NCBI GenBank assembly: GCA_964548225.1
Contig: CAZJQP010000004.1
Location: 1 to 64,000 of the forward strand
Reading direction: 5' to 3'
DNA: 64,000 bases
Source of the DNA: CALMEH01 sp964548225
Lineage (GTDB): Bacteria; Acidobacteriota; Blastocatellia; Pyrinomonadales; Pyrinomonadaceae
Part shown: positions 23,927-32,539 of the stretch, piece after piece
How positions within the stretch are numbered: the first letter of the stretch is position 1
How the letters are laid out: each line of letters begins with the position of its first letter
Notes under the pieces: generated by a model
Database searches by the model: none
Seen by the model: the letters and a program-made list of their open reading frames with translations, nothing else
Told to the model about the DNA's origin: nothing
Program-made: the position numbers and the translations under genes

Positions 23927-24481
23927 ATGACCGAAAAATTGACCGAACAAGACTTGCTTGCCGAATGTCGAAACGGCAACCGCGGGGCTTTTGAACGGCT
24001 TTATCAAATGCATCAACGACGGGTTTTTTCGGTCGCGCTCAACTTTTTCGGCGGAAATCGGGAAGTGGCGGAAGACGTTACGCAACAAGTTTTTTTGAAA
24101 ATTTTTAACAAAATCTCGGACTTTCGTGCTGAATCAGAATTGACGACTTGGATTTATCGAATGACCGTCAATGCTTGCATTGACGAACAACGCAAGACGC
24201 GCCGATTTTTTTCGATTGAAAATCTCTTCGGCGAATTTCGTGTGAAAAAGACGCAGGACGAACGCTTTGAGCAACACGAAATTTCGGACGAAGTGCAACG
24301 CGCCATCGGCGAATTAAAGGAAAAATTTCGCCTTCCGATTTTGCTGAAATATTCCGAAGACTTGAGTTACGACGAAATCGCACGGGTTTTGGACTGTTCA
24401 ATCGGCACGGTTTCATCGCGTCTGAATCGCGGACACAAAATGCTGGCGCAGAAGTTAAAGCATTTGAAAAAAGAAATTTAG
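23927..24481 (+). CDS. ECF-type RNA polymerase sigma factor
   Basis: A sigma-70 family extracytoplasmic-function sigma factor of about 184 residues. Region 2 covers about residues 22-90 (FERLYQMHQRRVFSVALNFFGG, then DVTQQVFLKIF and TWIYRMTVNACIDE), and region 4 about 120-175 (LPILLKYSEDLSYDEIARVLDCSIGTVSSRLNRG). ATG 23927 has GGAGAG ten bases upstream; ATG 23909 is also in frame. A TATAAA box at 23887-23892 could be the -10. The anti-sigma gene follows, separated by a long hairpin. Confidence 0.9.
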   Translation: MTEKLTEQDLLAECRNGNRGAFERLYQMHQRRVFSVALNFFGGNREVAEDVTQQVFLKIFNKISDFRAESELTTWIYRMTVNACIDEQRKTRRFFSIENLFGEFRVKKTQDERFEQHEISDEVQRAIGELKEKFRLPILLKYSEDLSYDEIARVLDCSIGTVSSRLNRGHKMLAQKLKHLKKEI

Positions 24482-24540
24482 CCCACGAAATACACGAAAC
24501 ATACGAAAAATTTTTAGTGTATTTCGTATGTTTCGTGGGC
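24481..24540. repeat. Long hairpin between sigma and anti-sigma genes
   Basis: A 60-base imperfect palindrome whose arms start and end as GCCCACGAAA and TTTCGTGGGC, with internal CACGAAA/CATACGAAA units. It exactly fills the space after the sigma-factor stop codon. It may reduce or uncouple expression of the anti-sigma gene. Confidence 0.7.
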
Positions 24541-24549
24541 AAAAAAAGA

Positions 24550-25866
24550 ATGAACGAGAAGCATTACAACGAAAAACTCTCCGCATTTGTCAATCACGAA
24601 TTGACGCACGATGAACGGCAAGCGATTGGCGAACATCTGCTCGTGTGCGCGGAATGTCGGGCAGAACACGACGAAATAAAGCTCGGCGCGGCGTTGGCGA
24701 GCAAATTAAACCAACAAGATGCTCCCGAAAATCTTTGGAACAAAATCGAAACGGCTTTGGATAAAAAAGAGGAAAAAGCGTTTCCGATTTTTGCGTTTTT
24801 CGGTTCACGCGCTTATGCGGCAACGGCTGGTTTGATGTTGGTTTGCGGTTTGATAGCAACGGTTTATTTTGGAGTTTTGAAAAATGTTTCGACGGAAATT
24901 GTTAAAGATGAAAAACCTGTAAATGTTGAAATGCCGCAAGTTGTTCCGATGACGAATCAAAATTCAAACACGGCGATTGCAGAAAACAGTAATTCAAATG
25001 CTCAAATCGCACCGCAAGTTGCAAATTCAGATATTCAAAAAACGCCGCAATTTTCTAATGCTGAGGTTCAAATTCCACCCAAAGAAAAAACGATTCAGCC
25101 AAAAGAAACAATAATTTCTCAAACAAATCTGCCCGCGTGGAATGTCGAAACTCTGGCGGGAATGCCGAAGATTGGAGATTCTTTCAGAAGCGAAAAATTA
25201 GCGGTTGGCGAGTTTTTGGAAACCGATGCGACTTCGCGGGCGCGTGTTCAAGTTGCCGATATTGGCAACGTCGAAATCGCCCCGAATTCGCGGGTGAAAT
25301 TGGTTAGAACGAAATCTACGGAACATCGTTTGTCGCTTGAAAAAGGTTTGATGAAAGCGAAAATTGACGCACCGCCGAGACTTTTTATTGTTGATACACC
25401 GTCGGCTGTGGCGGTTGATTTGGGTTGCGAATACACACTCGAAGTTGATGAGAATGGCAATTCACGATTGCACGTTACGAGCGGTTTTGTCGCGCTTGAA
25501 AACGGCAAATTTTCATCAATCGTTCCTGCCGGAGCGATTGCTTTGACGCGCAAAGGCAAGGCGGTTGGAACGCCTTTTGCCGAAAATTCTTCCGCCGAAT
25601 TACAATCTGCGCTTTATAAATTTGATTTCCAAAACGGCGGCGCGAAAGAGTTGGAAACGATTATCAAAGAAGCTGATTTATACGATTCTTTGACGCTTTG
25701 GCATTTGCTCTCGCGTGTGCCGAAAGCGGAGCGTGGACAGGTTTTCAACGCACTTGCAAACTTGGTCGAACCGCCCGCAAATGTTACGGTTGAAGGCATT
25801 TTGCGACTCGACAAAAAGATGCTCGACGCTTGGTGGCAAGCGGTTGAAAATGTTTGGTTTGAATGA
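24550..25866 (+). CDS. Anti-sigma factor with zinc-finger and FecR domains
   Basis: The N-terminal anti-sigma zinc-finger-like domain contains HELTHDERQAIGEHLLVCAECRAEH, the H-xxx-C-xx-C pattern that binds an ECF sigma factor. A transmembrane helix follows at about residues 85-105, then an Asn/Gln/Ile-rich periplasmic linker. After that comes a FecR-like domain with VQVADIGNVEIAPNSRVKL and VDTPSAVAVDLGCEYTLEV. The C-terminus is helical. The protein would hold the sigma factor at the membrane and respond to an envelope signal. The ATG at 24550 is chosen because the upstream in-frame codons lie in the hairpin. A fused zinc-finger plus FecR layout is recurrent but not fully characterised. Confidence 0.85.
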   Translation: MNEKHYNEKLSAFVNHELTHDERQAIGEHLLVCAECRAEHDEIKLGAALASKLNQQDAPENLWNKIETALDKKEEKAFPIFAFFGSRAYAATAGLMLVCGLIATVYFGVLKNVSTEIVKDEKPVNVEMPQVVPMTNQNSNTAIAENSNSNAQIAPQVANSDIQKTPQFSNAEVQIPPKEKTIQPKETIISQTNLPAWNVETLAGMPKIGDSFRSEKLAVGEFLETDATSRARVQVADIGNVEIAPNSRVKLVRTKSTEHRLSLEKGLMKAKIDAPPRLFIVDTPSAVAVDLGCEYTLEVDENGNSRLHVTSGFVALENGKFSSIVPAGAIALTRKGKAVGTPFAENSSAELQSALYKFDFQNGGAKELETIIKEADLYDSLTLWHLLSRVPKAERGQVFNALANLVEPPANVTVEGILRLDKKMLDAWWQAVENVWFE

Positions 25867-25873
25867 AGAAATT

Positions 25874-25944
25874 AGCCACAGAGTTCACAGAGAACACTGA
25901 GAAAAGGCTTTAAAAACTGAGTGTTCTCTGTGAACTCTGTAGCT
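25874..25944. repeat. Long intergenic hairpin, CAGAGAA module
   Basis: A 25-bp stem with one mismatch (25874-25898 with 25920-25944), carrying repeated CACAGAGA units, lies between the anti-sigma gene and the following gene. There is no T run, so it acts as a structured spacer rather than a classical terminator. Confidence 0.7.
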
Positions 25945-25963
25945 GAAAATAAGGAGAAAAACT

Positions 25964-27181
25964 ATGAAATTATTTATTTTTGCATTAACTTTTGGCTTAA
26001 TTATTTTGCTCTCTAATTTTTATGTTCCCGAAAAGACGCAAGCAACCGTTTCGCCAAATGATTTGGTCGTTCACGAATGGGGAACTTTTACGTCAATCGC
26101 CGGAAAAAACGGAATGGCGATTGATTGGCGACCTTTGAATGAAACGTCAGATTTGCCGAAATTTGTTTATACGATGGACGAAACAGACGGTTTTCGGAAC
26201 ACTTACGAAACTCGTCTGAGCGGCAAAACCAAAACTTTGGCAAAGGTGCGGATGGAAACTCCGGTGATTTATTTTTACACGAAACAAGAACAGGAAATTT
26301 CGGTCAAAGTTGATTTTCCGAGCGGAAAAATTACCGAATGGTATCCGCAAGCAAGCGTTGTCAACAGGCAAGCCGGAAATAATCAAACGGCGAGTTCGGG
26401 CGACGGCATAAATTGGGGAACGATTAGACTTCTGCCCAATGAACAGCCGAATTATCTGCGCGAAGTCGGTTACAGTCATTATTATCCGGCGCGTGAAACC
26501 GATGCGGTTGCGCTTCAGGTTTGCAATGACGATAAAACCAAAATCGAAAAGGAAAAATTTTTGTTTTATCGCGGAATTGGTAAATATGGAACGTCTTTGT
26601 CGGTCAAAATTGACGGCAAAAATCTGACTTTGAAAGACAAAGGAACAGACGAGGTAAAAAATCTTATCATTTTTGAAAATCGCGGCGGACGCATCGGGTT
26701 TAAGTTTATCGAAACTTTACCGAAAGAAATAACTGCCGAACGCCCGGAAACGAACAAAACAATACAGGAAGTTTATGCGGAACTCGAAAAAATCCTTGTT
26801 TCCGAAGGTCTTTATCAAAAAGAAGCGAAAGCGATGATTGAAACTTGGAAAGACAGTTGGTTTGAAGAAGGTCTTCGCGTTTTTTACGTTTTGACGAGCA
26901 AATCAGCGAATAAAATTTTGCCTTTAACCGTCGAGCCGAAACCGAAAGAAACGGTGCGCGTTTTTGTCGGACGAGTCGAAGTCATTACGCCCGAAATGGA
27001 ACAAGACGTGCGAAAACAAGTCGGACTTTTGCGCTCTCGTTCGCCGCAAATCCGCGAACAAGCGCAAGTATATTTGAAAAAATACGGCAGATTTTACGAG
27101 CCGATTTTGAAGAATATTCTCGAAAACGAAAAGGACGAAAAAGTTAGAAAACAAATTGAGAAACTCATAAATCTGAGTTAG
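25964..27181 (+). CDS. Secreted protein of unknown function (HEWGTFTS family)
   Basis: A signal peptide or anchor (residues 1-24) is followed by VVHEWGTFTSIAGKNG, a motif I recognise from unnamed secreted proteins in Acidobacteriota and Planctomycetes. The remainder has METPVIYFYT and a beta-rich middle. The C-terminal region (about 330-405) looks like an alpha-helical HEAT-type end (RSRSPQIREQAQVYLKKYGRF). No catalytic motif is evident. A GGAG ribosome binding site precedes the ATG. It lies downstream of the sigma/anti-sigma pair on the same strand, so it may be a target or part of the unit. Function unknown. Confidence 0.7.
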   Translation: MKLFIFALTFGLIILLSNFYVPEKTQATVSPNDLVVHEWGTFTSIAGKNGMAIDWRPLNETSDLPKFVYTMDETDGFRNTYETRLSGKTKTLAKVRMETPVIYFYTKQEQEISVKVDFPSGKITEWYPQASVVNRQAGNNQTASSGDGINWGTIRLLPNEQPNYLREVGYSHYYPARETDAVALQVCNDDKTKIEKEKFLFYRGIGKYGTSLSVKIDGKNLTLKDKGTDEVKNLIIFENRGGRIGFKFIETLPKEITAERPETNKTIQEVYAELEKILVSEGLYQKEAKAMIETWKDSWFEEGLRVFYVLTSKSANKILPLTVEPKPKETVRVFVGRVEVITPEMEQDVRKQVGLLRSRSPQIREQAQVYLKKYGRFYEPILKNILENEKDEKVRKQIEKLINLS

Positions 27182-27185
27182 ATTT

Positions 27186-27257
27186 AACCGCGAAAAAAGC
27201 GAAAAAGCGCGAAAAAGGTTTTAATAATTTTCGCGGTTTTTCGCGGTTTTCGCGGTT
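27186..27257. repeat. Long intergenic hairpin, CGCGAAA module
   Basis: An imperfect palindrome built from repeats of CGCGAAAAA on one arm and TTTTTCGCGG on the other lies between two convergent genes. It may serve as a bidirectional transcription stop, although T runs are short. Confidence 0.65.
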
Positions 27258-27259
27258 GA

Positions 27260-28486
27260 TTAAATCAAATGCACGAGCAAACCGTCTTTTAATTTCGGCT
27301 CAAACCAAGTTGATTTTGGAGGCATAATTTCGCCCATATCGGAAACGGCGAAAAGGTCGTCCATCGTAGTTGGGAAAAGCGAAAAAGCAAGTCGCACCGT
27401 GCCGTTATCAACGTATTTTTCGAGTTCACCTGTGCCGCGTGCGCCGCCGATAAAACCGATGCGGCGATTGGTGCGCGGGTCGTCAATTCCTAAAACCGGA
27501 CCTAAAATATAATCCTGCAAAATGCTTACGTCCAATCTTTCAATCGGGTCGGGTTCGCGGAAATAATTGACGGCAAACTGTAAATCATACCATTTGCCTT
27601 CCAGATACATACAAATTTCACCGTGTTGCGAAGGTTCTTTTTTATCGGTTTCGGTAACAATAAAATTTTGTCTGAGCCGTTCGAAAAATTGCTCTTCCGT
27701 CCAACCGTTCAGATCTGCAACAACTCGGTTATAAGCCAAAATCTGCAAATCTTCCGCCGGAAACATTCCTGCAACGACATAATTGTAGTCTTCGCGTCCG
27801 GTATGATTCGGATTTGAAGCGCGAAGTTGTTCCATTGCCAGATGTGCGCTTTCCATTCGATGATGTCCGTCGGCAATGTAAATCGCGGGAACTTCTTCAA
27901 ATGCCGAAACAAAATCATCGGGCGAAGAAACACGCCAAACGGTTTGGCGAACGCCGTTGGAACACTGGAAATTGTAAAGCGGTTTGGTTTCAACCGTTTC
28001 CGCAATCAGATTTTTTATCGTTTCCGTATTGCGAAACGCGAGAAAAATCAAACCTGTTTGCGCGTTCAGCACAAGCATATGTCCGGTGCGATCTTCAACC
28101 TTATCGGGGCGCGTGTTTTCGTGTTTTTTGATAATCTCGCGCTCGTATTCGTCAATCGAACAGCAAGCAACGATGCCTGTCTGAACGTGCGTCGGAGTTG
28201 TAAGACGATAGATGTAAATTGAAGGTTCATCTTCGATGAAAAAAATTTCATCGGCGATAAATTTGTCGAGATTTTCCTTTGCTTTAGCGAAAACGATTTC
28301 CGGCGCGGGCGTTTCGCCTTCGGGAAATTCGGCTTCCGAGCGTGTTACACGCAAGAAACTCAAAGGATTTTTGCCGATAAATTCGCGCACCTCACGTTCA
28401 TAAACAACGTCGTAAGGCACACAGGAAACTTGCTTTGCTTTTTCCATCGTTGGGCGCAAAGCGCGAAATGATTTGATTGTTGCCAC
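27260..28486 (-). CDS. DUF1015 family protein (SerK-like)
   Basis: A 408-residue DUF1015 protein. It begins IKSFRALRP and carries CVPYDVV, LSFLRVTRSE and the central motif YIADGHHRMESA, in which the GHHR residues are strictly conserved in the family. FGLIGFIGGARGTGELEKYV-like sequence is near the C-terminus. A family member from archaea is an ADP-dependent L-serine kinase (SerK), so a kinase acting on serine or a related metabolite is possible. No serine or phosphoserine pathway gene is adjacent, so substrate and role remain inferred. Confidence 0.9.
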   Translation of the reverse strand: MATIKSFRALRPTMEKAKQVSCVPYDVVYEREVREFIGKNPLSFLRVTRSEAEFPEGETPAPEIVFAKAKENLDKFIADEIFFIEDEPSIYIYRLTTPTHVQTGIVACCSIDEYEREIIKKHENTRPDKVEDRTGHMLVLNAQTGLIFLAFRNTETIKNLIAETVETKPLYNFQCSNGVRQTVWRVSSPDDFVSAFEEVPAIYIADGHHRMESAHLAMEQLRASNPNHTGREDYNYVVAGMFPAEDLQILAYNRVVADLNGWTEEQFFERLRQNFIVTETDKKEPSQHGEICMYLEGKWYDLQFAVNYFREPDPIERLDVSILQDYILGPVLGIDDPRTNRRIGFIGGARGTGELEKYVDNGTVRLAFSLFPTTMDDLFAVSDMGEIMPPKSTWFEPKLKDGLLVHLI

Positions 28487-28513
28487 TTAAAAAATTATTC
28501 CTCTATTTTTGTT

Positions 28514-28600
28514 TGGTTTTAGGTCTTAGGTCTCAGGTCTTTGGTTGGGCGGAAACTTCCCGCTTTCAAAAACCAAAAGCCAAAAACCAAATCCCAAATC
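28514..28600. repeat. Inverted pair of degenerate heptamer arrays
   Basis: Units of TTAGGTC/TCAGGTC/TTTGGTT at 28514-28545 face AACCAAA/GCCAAAA units at 28567-28600. The unit is the complement of the GACCAAA repeats found inside purL. Confidence 0.65.
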
Positions 28601-29136
28601 TATTTATTTTTCAGTCTGTTTTGAATAGACTTCAGTTCTTCATTTGTCGCCGAATTTTGGTTCGTGTTCGGTTTGACATTCGTATTTGAATTTTGCTCGA
28701 GCGGTTTCATTTGCTCGGTCATTCGCTTCATAATGTCTTCAGCATATTTGTCGAGGGCAGCTTTCCATTCGCCATCTTCACGCACCATCGGAATCGTTTC
28801 AAATTGATTTATCAACTCGGTTTTTACTTCGACGGTTGCTGTTTCGCCCGTGATTTTTTCTGCGCCGTATTCGGTAATATTTTGAAAAGGTGCACCGTTT
28901 TCTCTAGTCAAAAGTCCATCAGGTGTTTGATTTTGCGATTTTGCCGACTTTTCAAGTAATTCAAGCGAGCCTTTCGACAGCATTTTTTTTATTGTAACGG
29001 TGTCTTTCTTTTTTCCTGCTTCCCCCAATGCTTTCAGAGTTTCGGTTGGCGTGCGGCTTGCCGGATTATTTGCTGAATTGCATCCGACAATTAAAAAGAC
29101 ACAAAGCGCGATGATTATAAATTTGTAAAACTGCAT
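28600..29136 (-). CDS. DUF4878-like lipoprotein (copy B)
   Basis: A lipoprotein with lipobox LIVGC (Cys at about residue 18), followed by a NTF2-like/DUF4878-type domain: TPTETLKALGEAGKKKDTVTIKKMLSKGSLELLE, and then ETATVEVKTE and ETIPMVREDGEWKAALDKYA. The C-terminus is Asn/Thr-rich. The start at 29136 is chosen over an upstream in-frame Met because it gives a proper lipoprotein signal. It follows its paralogue by 7 bases, forming a two-gene unit. The role is unknown but envelope-located. Confidence 0.75.
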   Translation of the reverse strand: MQFYKFIIIALCVFLIVGCNSANNPASRTPTETLKALGEAGKKKDTVTIKKMLSKGSLELLEKSAKSQNQTPDGLLTRENGAPFQNITEYGAEKITGETATVEVKTELINQFETIPMVREDGEWKAALDKYAEDIMKRMTEQMKPLEQNSNTNVKPNTNQNSATNEELKSIQNRLKNK

Positions 29137-29143
29137 ATTTTTG

Positions 29144-29764
29144 TTACGGATTAATTGTTTGATTCGTAATAACCGACGGCGACACATTCGGATTAACCGA
29201 ATCTTTCGTCTGCGGCGTATTTGGCGAAACCGTAAAATCTTGTGGGTTACTCGGATTAACCGAATTATTTTGCGGCATTGTCGGATTAAACGAACCGTCT
29301 TGCGGATTCGGATTATTAATTAATTCATCAAGCCGTTTGTTGTTAATTTCGTTTTTCTGTTGAATTTGGGTGGCGATTCCTTGTTTGTCAATTCTCCACA
29401 CACCTTCTTCGAGAATAAACGGAATCGTGTTCCAATTATTAAAACCATCTCTGACTTCAATTGTCGCCCGCTCGCCTTCGATTTTTTCGTTACGGTAGGC
29501 AAAATCTTTCTGATTTTCGGTAAAAAGCGTTTCGTTTTTCACGATGTCGTCAACTGTTACGTTTTGCTGTGCGGCTTGCTGTTCCGCCATTTTCAGAGAC
29601 GATTCGGAAAGAAGAAGTTTCATCGTCGTCGTATCTTTTTGTTTATAAGCCAAAGTATATGCCTTAAAAGTATCAATCGGCGTGGGTGGTTTTTGATTGC
29701 CTCCGCAGGCAAAAAGCGAAAATGTTATAAAAGCTAAAATTATAAATCTCACGAAAGAACACAT
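29144..29764 (-). CDS. DUF4878-like lipoprotein (copy A) with Asn/Pro-rich tail
   Basis: A lipoprotein signal with lipobox SLFAC (Cys20) precedes the same domain as the downstream paralogue: TPIDTFKAYTLAYKQKDTTTMKLLLSESSLKMAE, then ERATIEVRDGFNNWNTIPFILEEGVWRIDKQ. The last ~60 residues are a low-complexity tail with repeated NPQ, NPT and SVNP units. The encoding DNA is periodic (CCGAATT and GGATTAAC-like units), so the tail may have grown by repeat slippage. Function unknown. Confidence 0.75.
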   Translation of the reverse strand: MCSFVRFIILAFITFSLFACGGNQKPPTPIDTFKAYTLAYKQKDTTTMKLLLSESSLKMAEQQAAQQNVTVDDIVKNETLFTENQKDFAYRNEKIEGERATIEVRDGFNNWNTIPFILEEGVWRIDKQGIATQIQQKNEINNKRLDELINNPNPQDGSFNPTMPQNNSVNPSNPQDFTVSPNTPQTKDSVNPNVSPSVITNQTINP

Positions 29765-29840
29765 TTTGAATAAACCTATCTTAAATCGTTATAATTATAA
29801 AATCTAAAGTATAACCCAAAACAGAAGGAGCGAAAAACAA

Positions 29841-30122
29841 ATGGAAAGAAAAAAACTTGCGGCAGACGAAATTTTAGCAAATTTAGCCGAGATTGAAGAT
29901 TGGAAAGTTGAAAATTCGATTTTGTCGAAAAGATTCGAATTCGCAAATTTTGCGGAGAGTTTGGCGTTTATCAACAAGGTCGGGGAAATTGCCGAACGAT
30001 TTGATCATCATCCCGATATTTACTTCGGTTGGGGCTACGCTGAAATAAATCTGACGACGCACGACCGAGGCGGCATTACAGATTTTGATTTTGCCGTAGC
30101 AAAAGAAATAGAAGGAAAATAG
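29841..30122 (+). CDS. phhB: Pterin-4a-carbinolamine dehydratase
   Basis: A 93-residue 4a-hydroxytetrahydrobiopterin dehydratase, normal length for the family. The active-site motif DHHPD is at residues 55-59, followed by YAEINLTTHDRGGITDFDFAVA with the third conserved His. It recycles the oxidised pterin cofactor, usually for phenylalanine hydroxylase or related monooxygenases, none of which are nearby. A GGAG ribosome binding site precedes the ATG. A perfect 28-bp hairpin follows the stop codon. Confidence 0.93.
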   Translation: MERKKLAADEILANLAEIEDWKVENSILSKRFEFANFAESLAFINKVGEIAERFDHHPDIYFGWGYAEINLTTHDRGGITDFDFAVAKEIEGK

Positions 30123-30124
30123 AT

Positions 30125-30186
30125 AACGAATTACCTGAATTTCACAAATTTTTAAAATAAAATTTGTGAAATTCAGGTAATTCGTT
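30125..30186. terminator. Perfect 28-bp bidirectional hairpin
   Basis: A perfect 28-bp stem (30125-30152 with 30159-30186) and a 6-base loop lies between the convergent phhB and icd genes. The arms share AATTACC/GGTAATT with the hairpin at 34930-34964. Confidence 0.7.
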
Positions 30187-30196
30187 GCCATAAATC

Positions 30197-32407
30197 CTAA
30201 ATTTTATCCACAATCGCATTCAGCGTTGCCGAAGGTCGCATCGCGGCGTAAGCCTTTTCGGAATTTGGATGATAATAACCGCCAATATCTTGCGGTTTTC
30301 CTTGCGCGGCGATTAATTCTTCGTTGATTTTCGCTTCATTTTCCTGCATTGCTTTGGCAACGGGAGCGAATTTTTCAGCCAATTTAGCATCTGTCGTTTG
30401 ATTTGCCAACGCTTCCGCCCAATACATTGCGAGATAGAAATGCGAACCGCGATTATCAATTCCGCCGACCTTTCGCGCCGGAGATTTGTCGGTTGCCAAG
30501 AATTTTGCGTTTGCTTCGTCTAAAGCGTCCGCCAAAATTTGCGCTTTCGGATTGTTTTGAGTTTGGGCAAGATGTTCAAAACTCGCTTGCAACGCCAAAA
30601 ACTCGCCGAGCGAATCCCAACGCAAATAGCCTTCTTTTTGGAACTGTTCAACGTGCTTTGGCGCAGAACCGCCCGCGCCTGTTTCAAACAAACCGCCGCC
30701 GTTCATTAGCGGAACAATCGAAAGCATTTTTGCCGATGTTCCGAGTTCCAAAATCGGAAACATATCGGTCAAATAATCGCGCAAAACATTGCCCGAAACC
30801 GAAATCGTGTCTTTGCCTTCGCGTCCGCGTTTGAGCGTTTCAATCATTGCATCTTTGACATCCATAATGCGAATATCAAGACCTGTTAAATCGTGATTTT
30901 GCAGATATTTCTCAACTTTTTTGATGATTTGTGAATCGTGTGCGCGGTCTTTGTCGAGCCAAAAAATCGCGGGCGTATCGGATAATCTTGAACGATTGAC
31001 CGCCAATTTTACCCAATCTTGAATCGGTGCGTCCTTCGTTTGGCAAGCCCGGAAAATATCGCCGTTTTCAACTTTTTGCTCCAATAAAACTTTGCCGTTT
31101 TCGTCTTCAACTTTGACCGTTCCCGCGCCCGAAATTTGAAAAGTTTTGTCGTGCGAGCCGTATTCTTCGGCTTTTTGCGCCATCAAACCGACATTCGGAA
31201 CTGAACCGAAAGTTTTCGGATCAATCGCACCGTTTTGCTTCATATCTTGGACAATCGCATCGTAAAATCCGGCGTATGTGCGGTCGGGGATGATGCAAAC
31301 CGAATCTTCCTCATTGCCGTCTTTGTTCCACATTTTCCCGCCGCCACGCACGAGTGCCGCCATCGAAGCATCAACAATGACATCCGATGAAACGTGGAAA
31401 TTTGTGATGCCTTTGTCCGAATTGACCATCGCAAGTTTCGCACTATTTTCGATAGTTTTGGCAATATCCACTTTGATTTCGGCTTCTTTGGCGTGTCCTG
31501 AAATTTTTTCTTCAAGCGTTGCTAGTCCGAAATTCGGATTGATGTCTAACTCTTTGAAAACATCGGCGTATTTTTCAAAAACGTCTTTGAAATAAGTTTC
31601 GACAATCGCGCCGAAAATAATCGGATCGGAAACCTTCATCATCGTCGCTTTCAAATGTGCCGAAAGCAGAACGTCTTTTTCTTTGGCTTCGGCAATCGCA
31701 TCTTGCACAAAAGATTTCAAGGCGGCAAGATTCATCACCGAAGAATCAAGCACTTCCCCTGCTTTAAGCGGTGCAAAATCTTTCAAAACTTGTTCTGAAT
31801 TATCATTTCCGTAAAAAACGATGCGGAATTTTCCATCATTTTCAACCGTCGTCGAATTTTCCGTTCCGTAAAAATCGCCCGAATTCATATTCGCAATCGA
31901 AGTTTTAGAATCCGCACTCCAAACGCCCATTCGGTGCGGATTCGCTTTGGCATAATTCTTCACTGCTTTCGGTGCGCGTCTGTCAGAATTGCCTTCTCTT
32001 AGAACCGGATTTACCGCGCTTCCCAAAACTTTTGCATATTTTTTGTTGATGCCTTTTTCTTCGTCCGTTTTCGGTTCTGCCGGATAATTCGGCACGGCGT
32101 AGCCTTGTTGCTGAAGTTCGGCAATCGCTTCTTCAAGTTGTGGAACGGACGCGGAAATGTTCGGCAATTTGATAATGTTCGCTTCAGGTTTCGTCGCCAA
32201 TTCGCCCAATTCCGCGAGTGCGTCGGGAATTTTTTGGTCGTCTTTTAAGTATTCGGGAAAATTGGCTAAAATCCTTCCAGCAAGCGAAATATCCGGCACT
32301 TCGATTTCAATATCGGCGGATTTTGTAAAAGCCTTCAAAATCGGCAAAAAAGAATGCGTCGCCAACATTGGTGCTTCATCGGTTAAAGTGTAATAAATTT
32401 TTGACAT
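30197..32407 (-). CDS. icd: Monomeric NADP-dependent isocitrate dehydrogenase
   Basis: A 736-residue monomeric-type isocitrate dehydrogenase (Icd-II), normal length, acting in the TCA cycle to give 2-oxoglutarate, CO2 and NADPH. Recognisable segments are the N-terminus KIYYTLTDEAPMLATHSFLPI, LREGNSDRRAPKAVKNYAKANPH, HLKATMMKVSDPIIFG and WLDKDRAHDSQII. The C-terminal DIGGYYHPNSEKAYAAMRPS is also typical. It is a single gene followed by a strong hairpin. There is no dimeric icd in the window. Confidence 0.97.
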   Translation of the reverse strand: MSKIYYTLTDEAPMLATHSFLPILKAFTKSADIEIEVPDISLAGRILANFPEYLKDDQKIPDALAELGELATKPEANIIKLPNISASVPQLEEAIAELQQQGYAVPNYPAEPKTDEEKGINKKYAKVLGSAVNPVLREGNSDRRAPKAVKNYAKANPHRMGVWSADSKTSIANMNSGDFYGTENSTTVENDGKFRIVFYGNDNSEQVLKDFAPLKAGEVLDSSVMNLAALKSFVQDAIAEAKEKDVLLSAHLKATMMKVSDPIIFGAIVETYFKDVFEKYADVFKELDINPNFGLATLEEKISGHAKEAEIKVDIAKTIENSAKLAMVNSDKGITNFHVSSDVIVDASMAALVRGGGKMWNKDGNEEDSVCIIPDRTYAGFYDAIVQDMKQNGAIDPKTFGSVPNVGLMAQKAEEYGSHDKTFQISGAGTVKVEDENGKVLLEQKVENGDIFRACQTKDAPIQDWVKLAVNRSRLSDTPAIFWLDKDRAHDSQIIKKVEKYLQNHDLTGLDIRIMDVKDAMIETLKRGREGKDTISVSGNVLRDYLTDMFPILELGTSAKMLSIVPLMNGGGLFETGAGGSAPKHVEQFQKEGYLRWDSLGEFLALQASFEHLAQTQNNPKAQILADALDEANAKFLATDKSPARKVGGIDNRGSHFYLAMYWAEALANQTTDAKLAEKFAPVAKAMQENEAKINEELIAAQGKPQDIGGYYHPNSEKAYAAMRPSATLNAIVDKI

Positions 32408-32539
32408 TTTATTATTTGATTTTGTTGAACTAATTTCGATTACCGAAAACTGTTTTCAGGTAGAACAGATATTCTAGTCCTCGTTGAGCCTAAATGTAAA
32501 TTTAAGAGTTAAAAATACTCCGTTTTAGATTTTAGTTTT

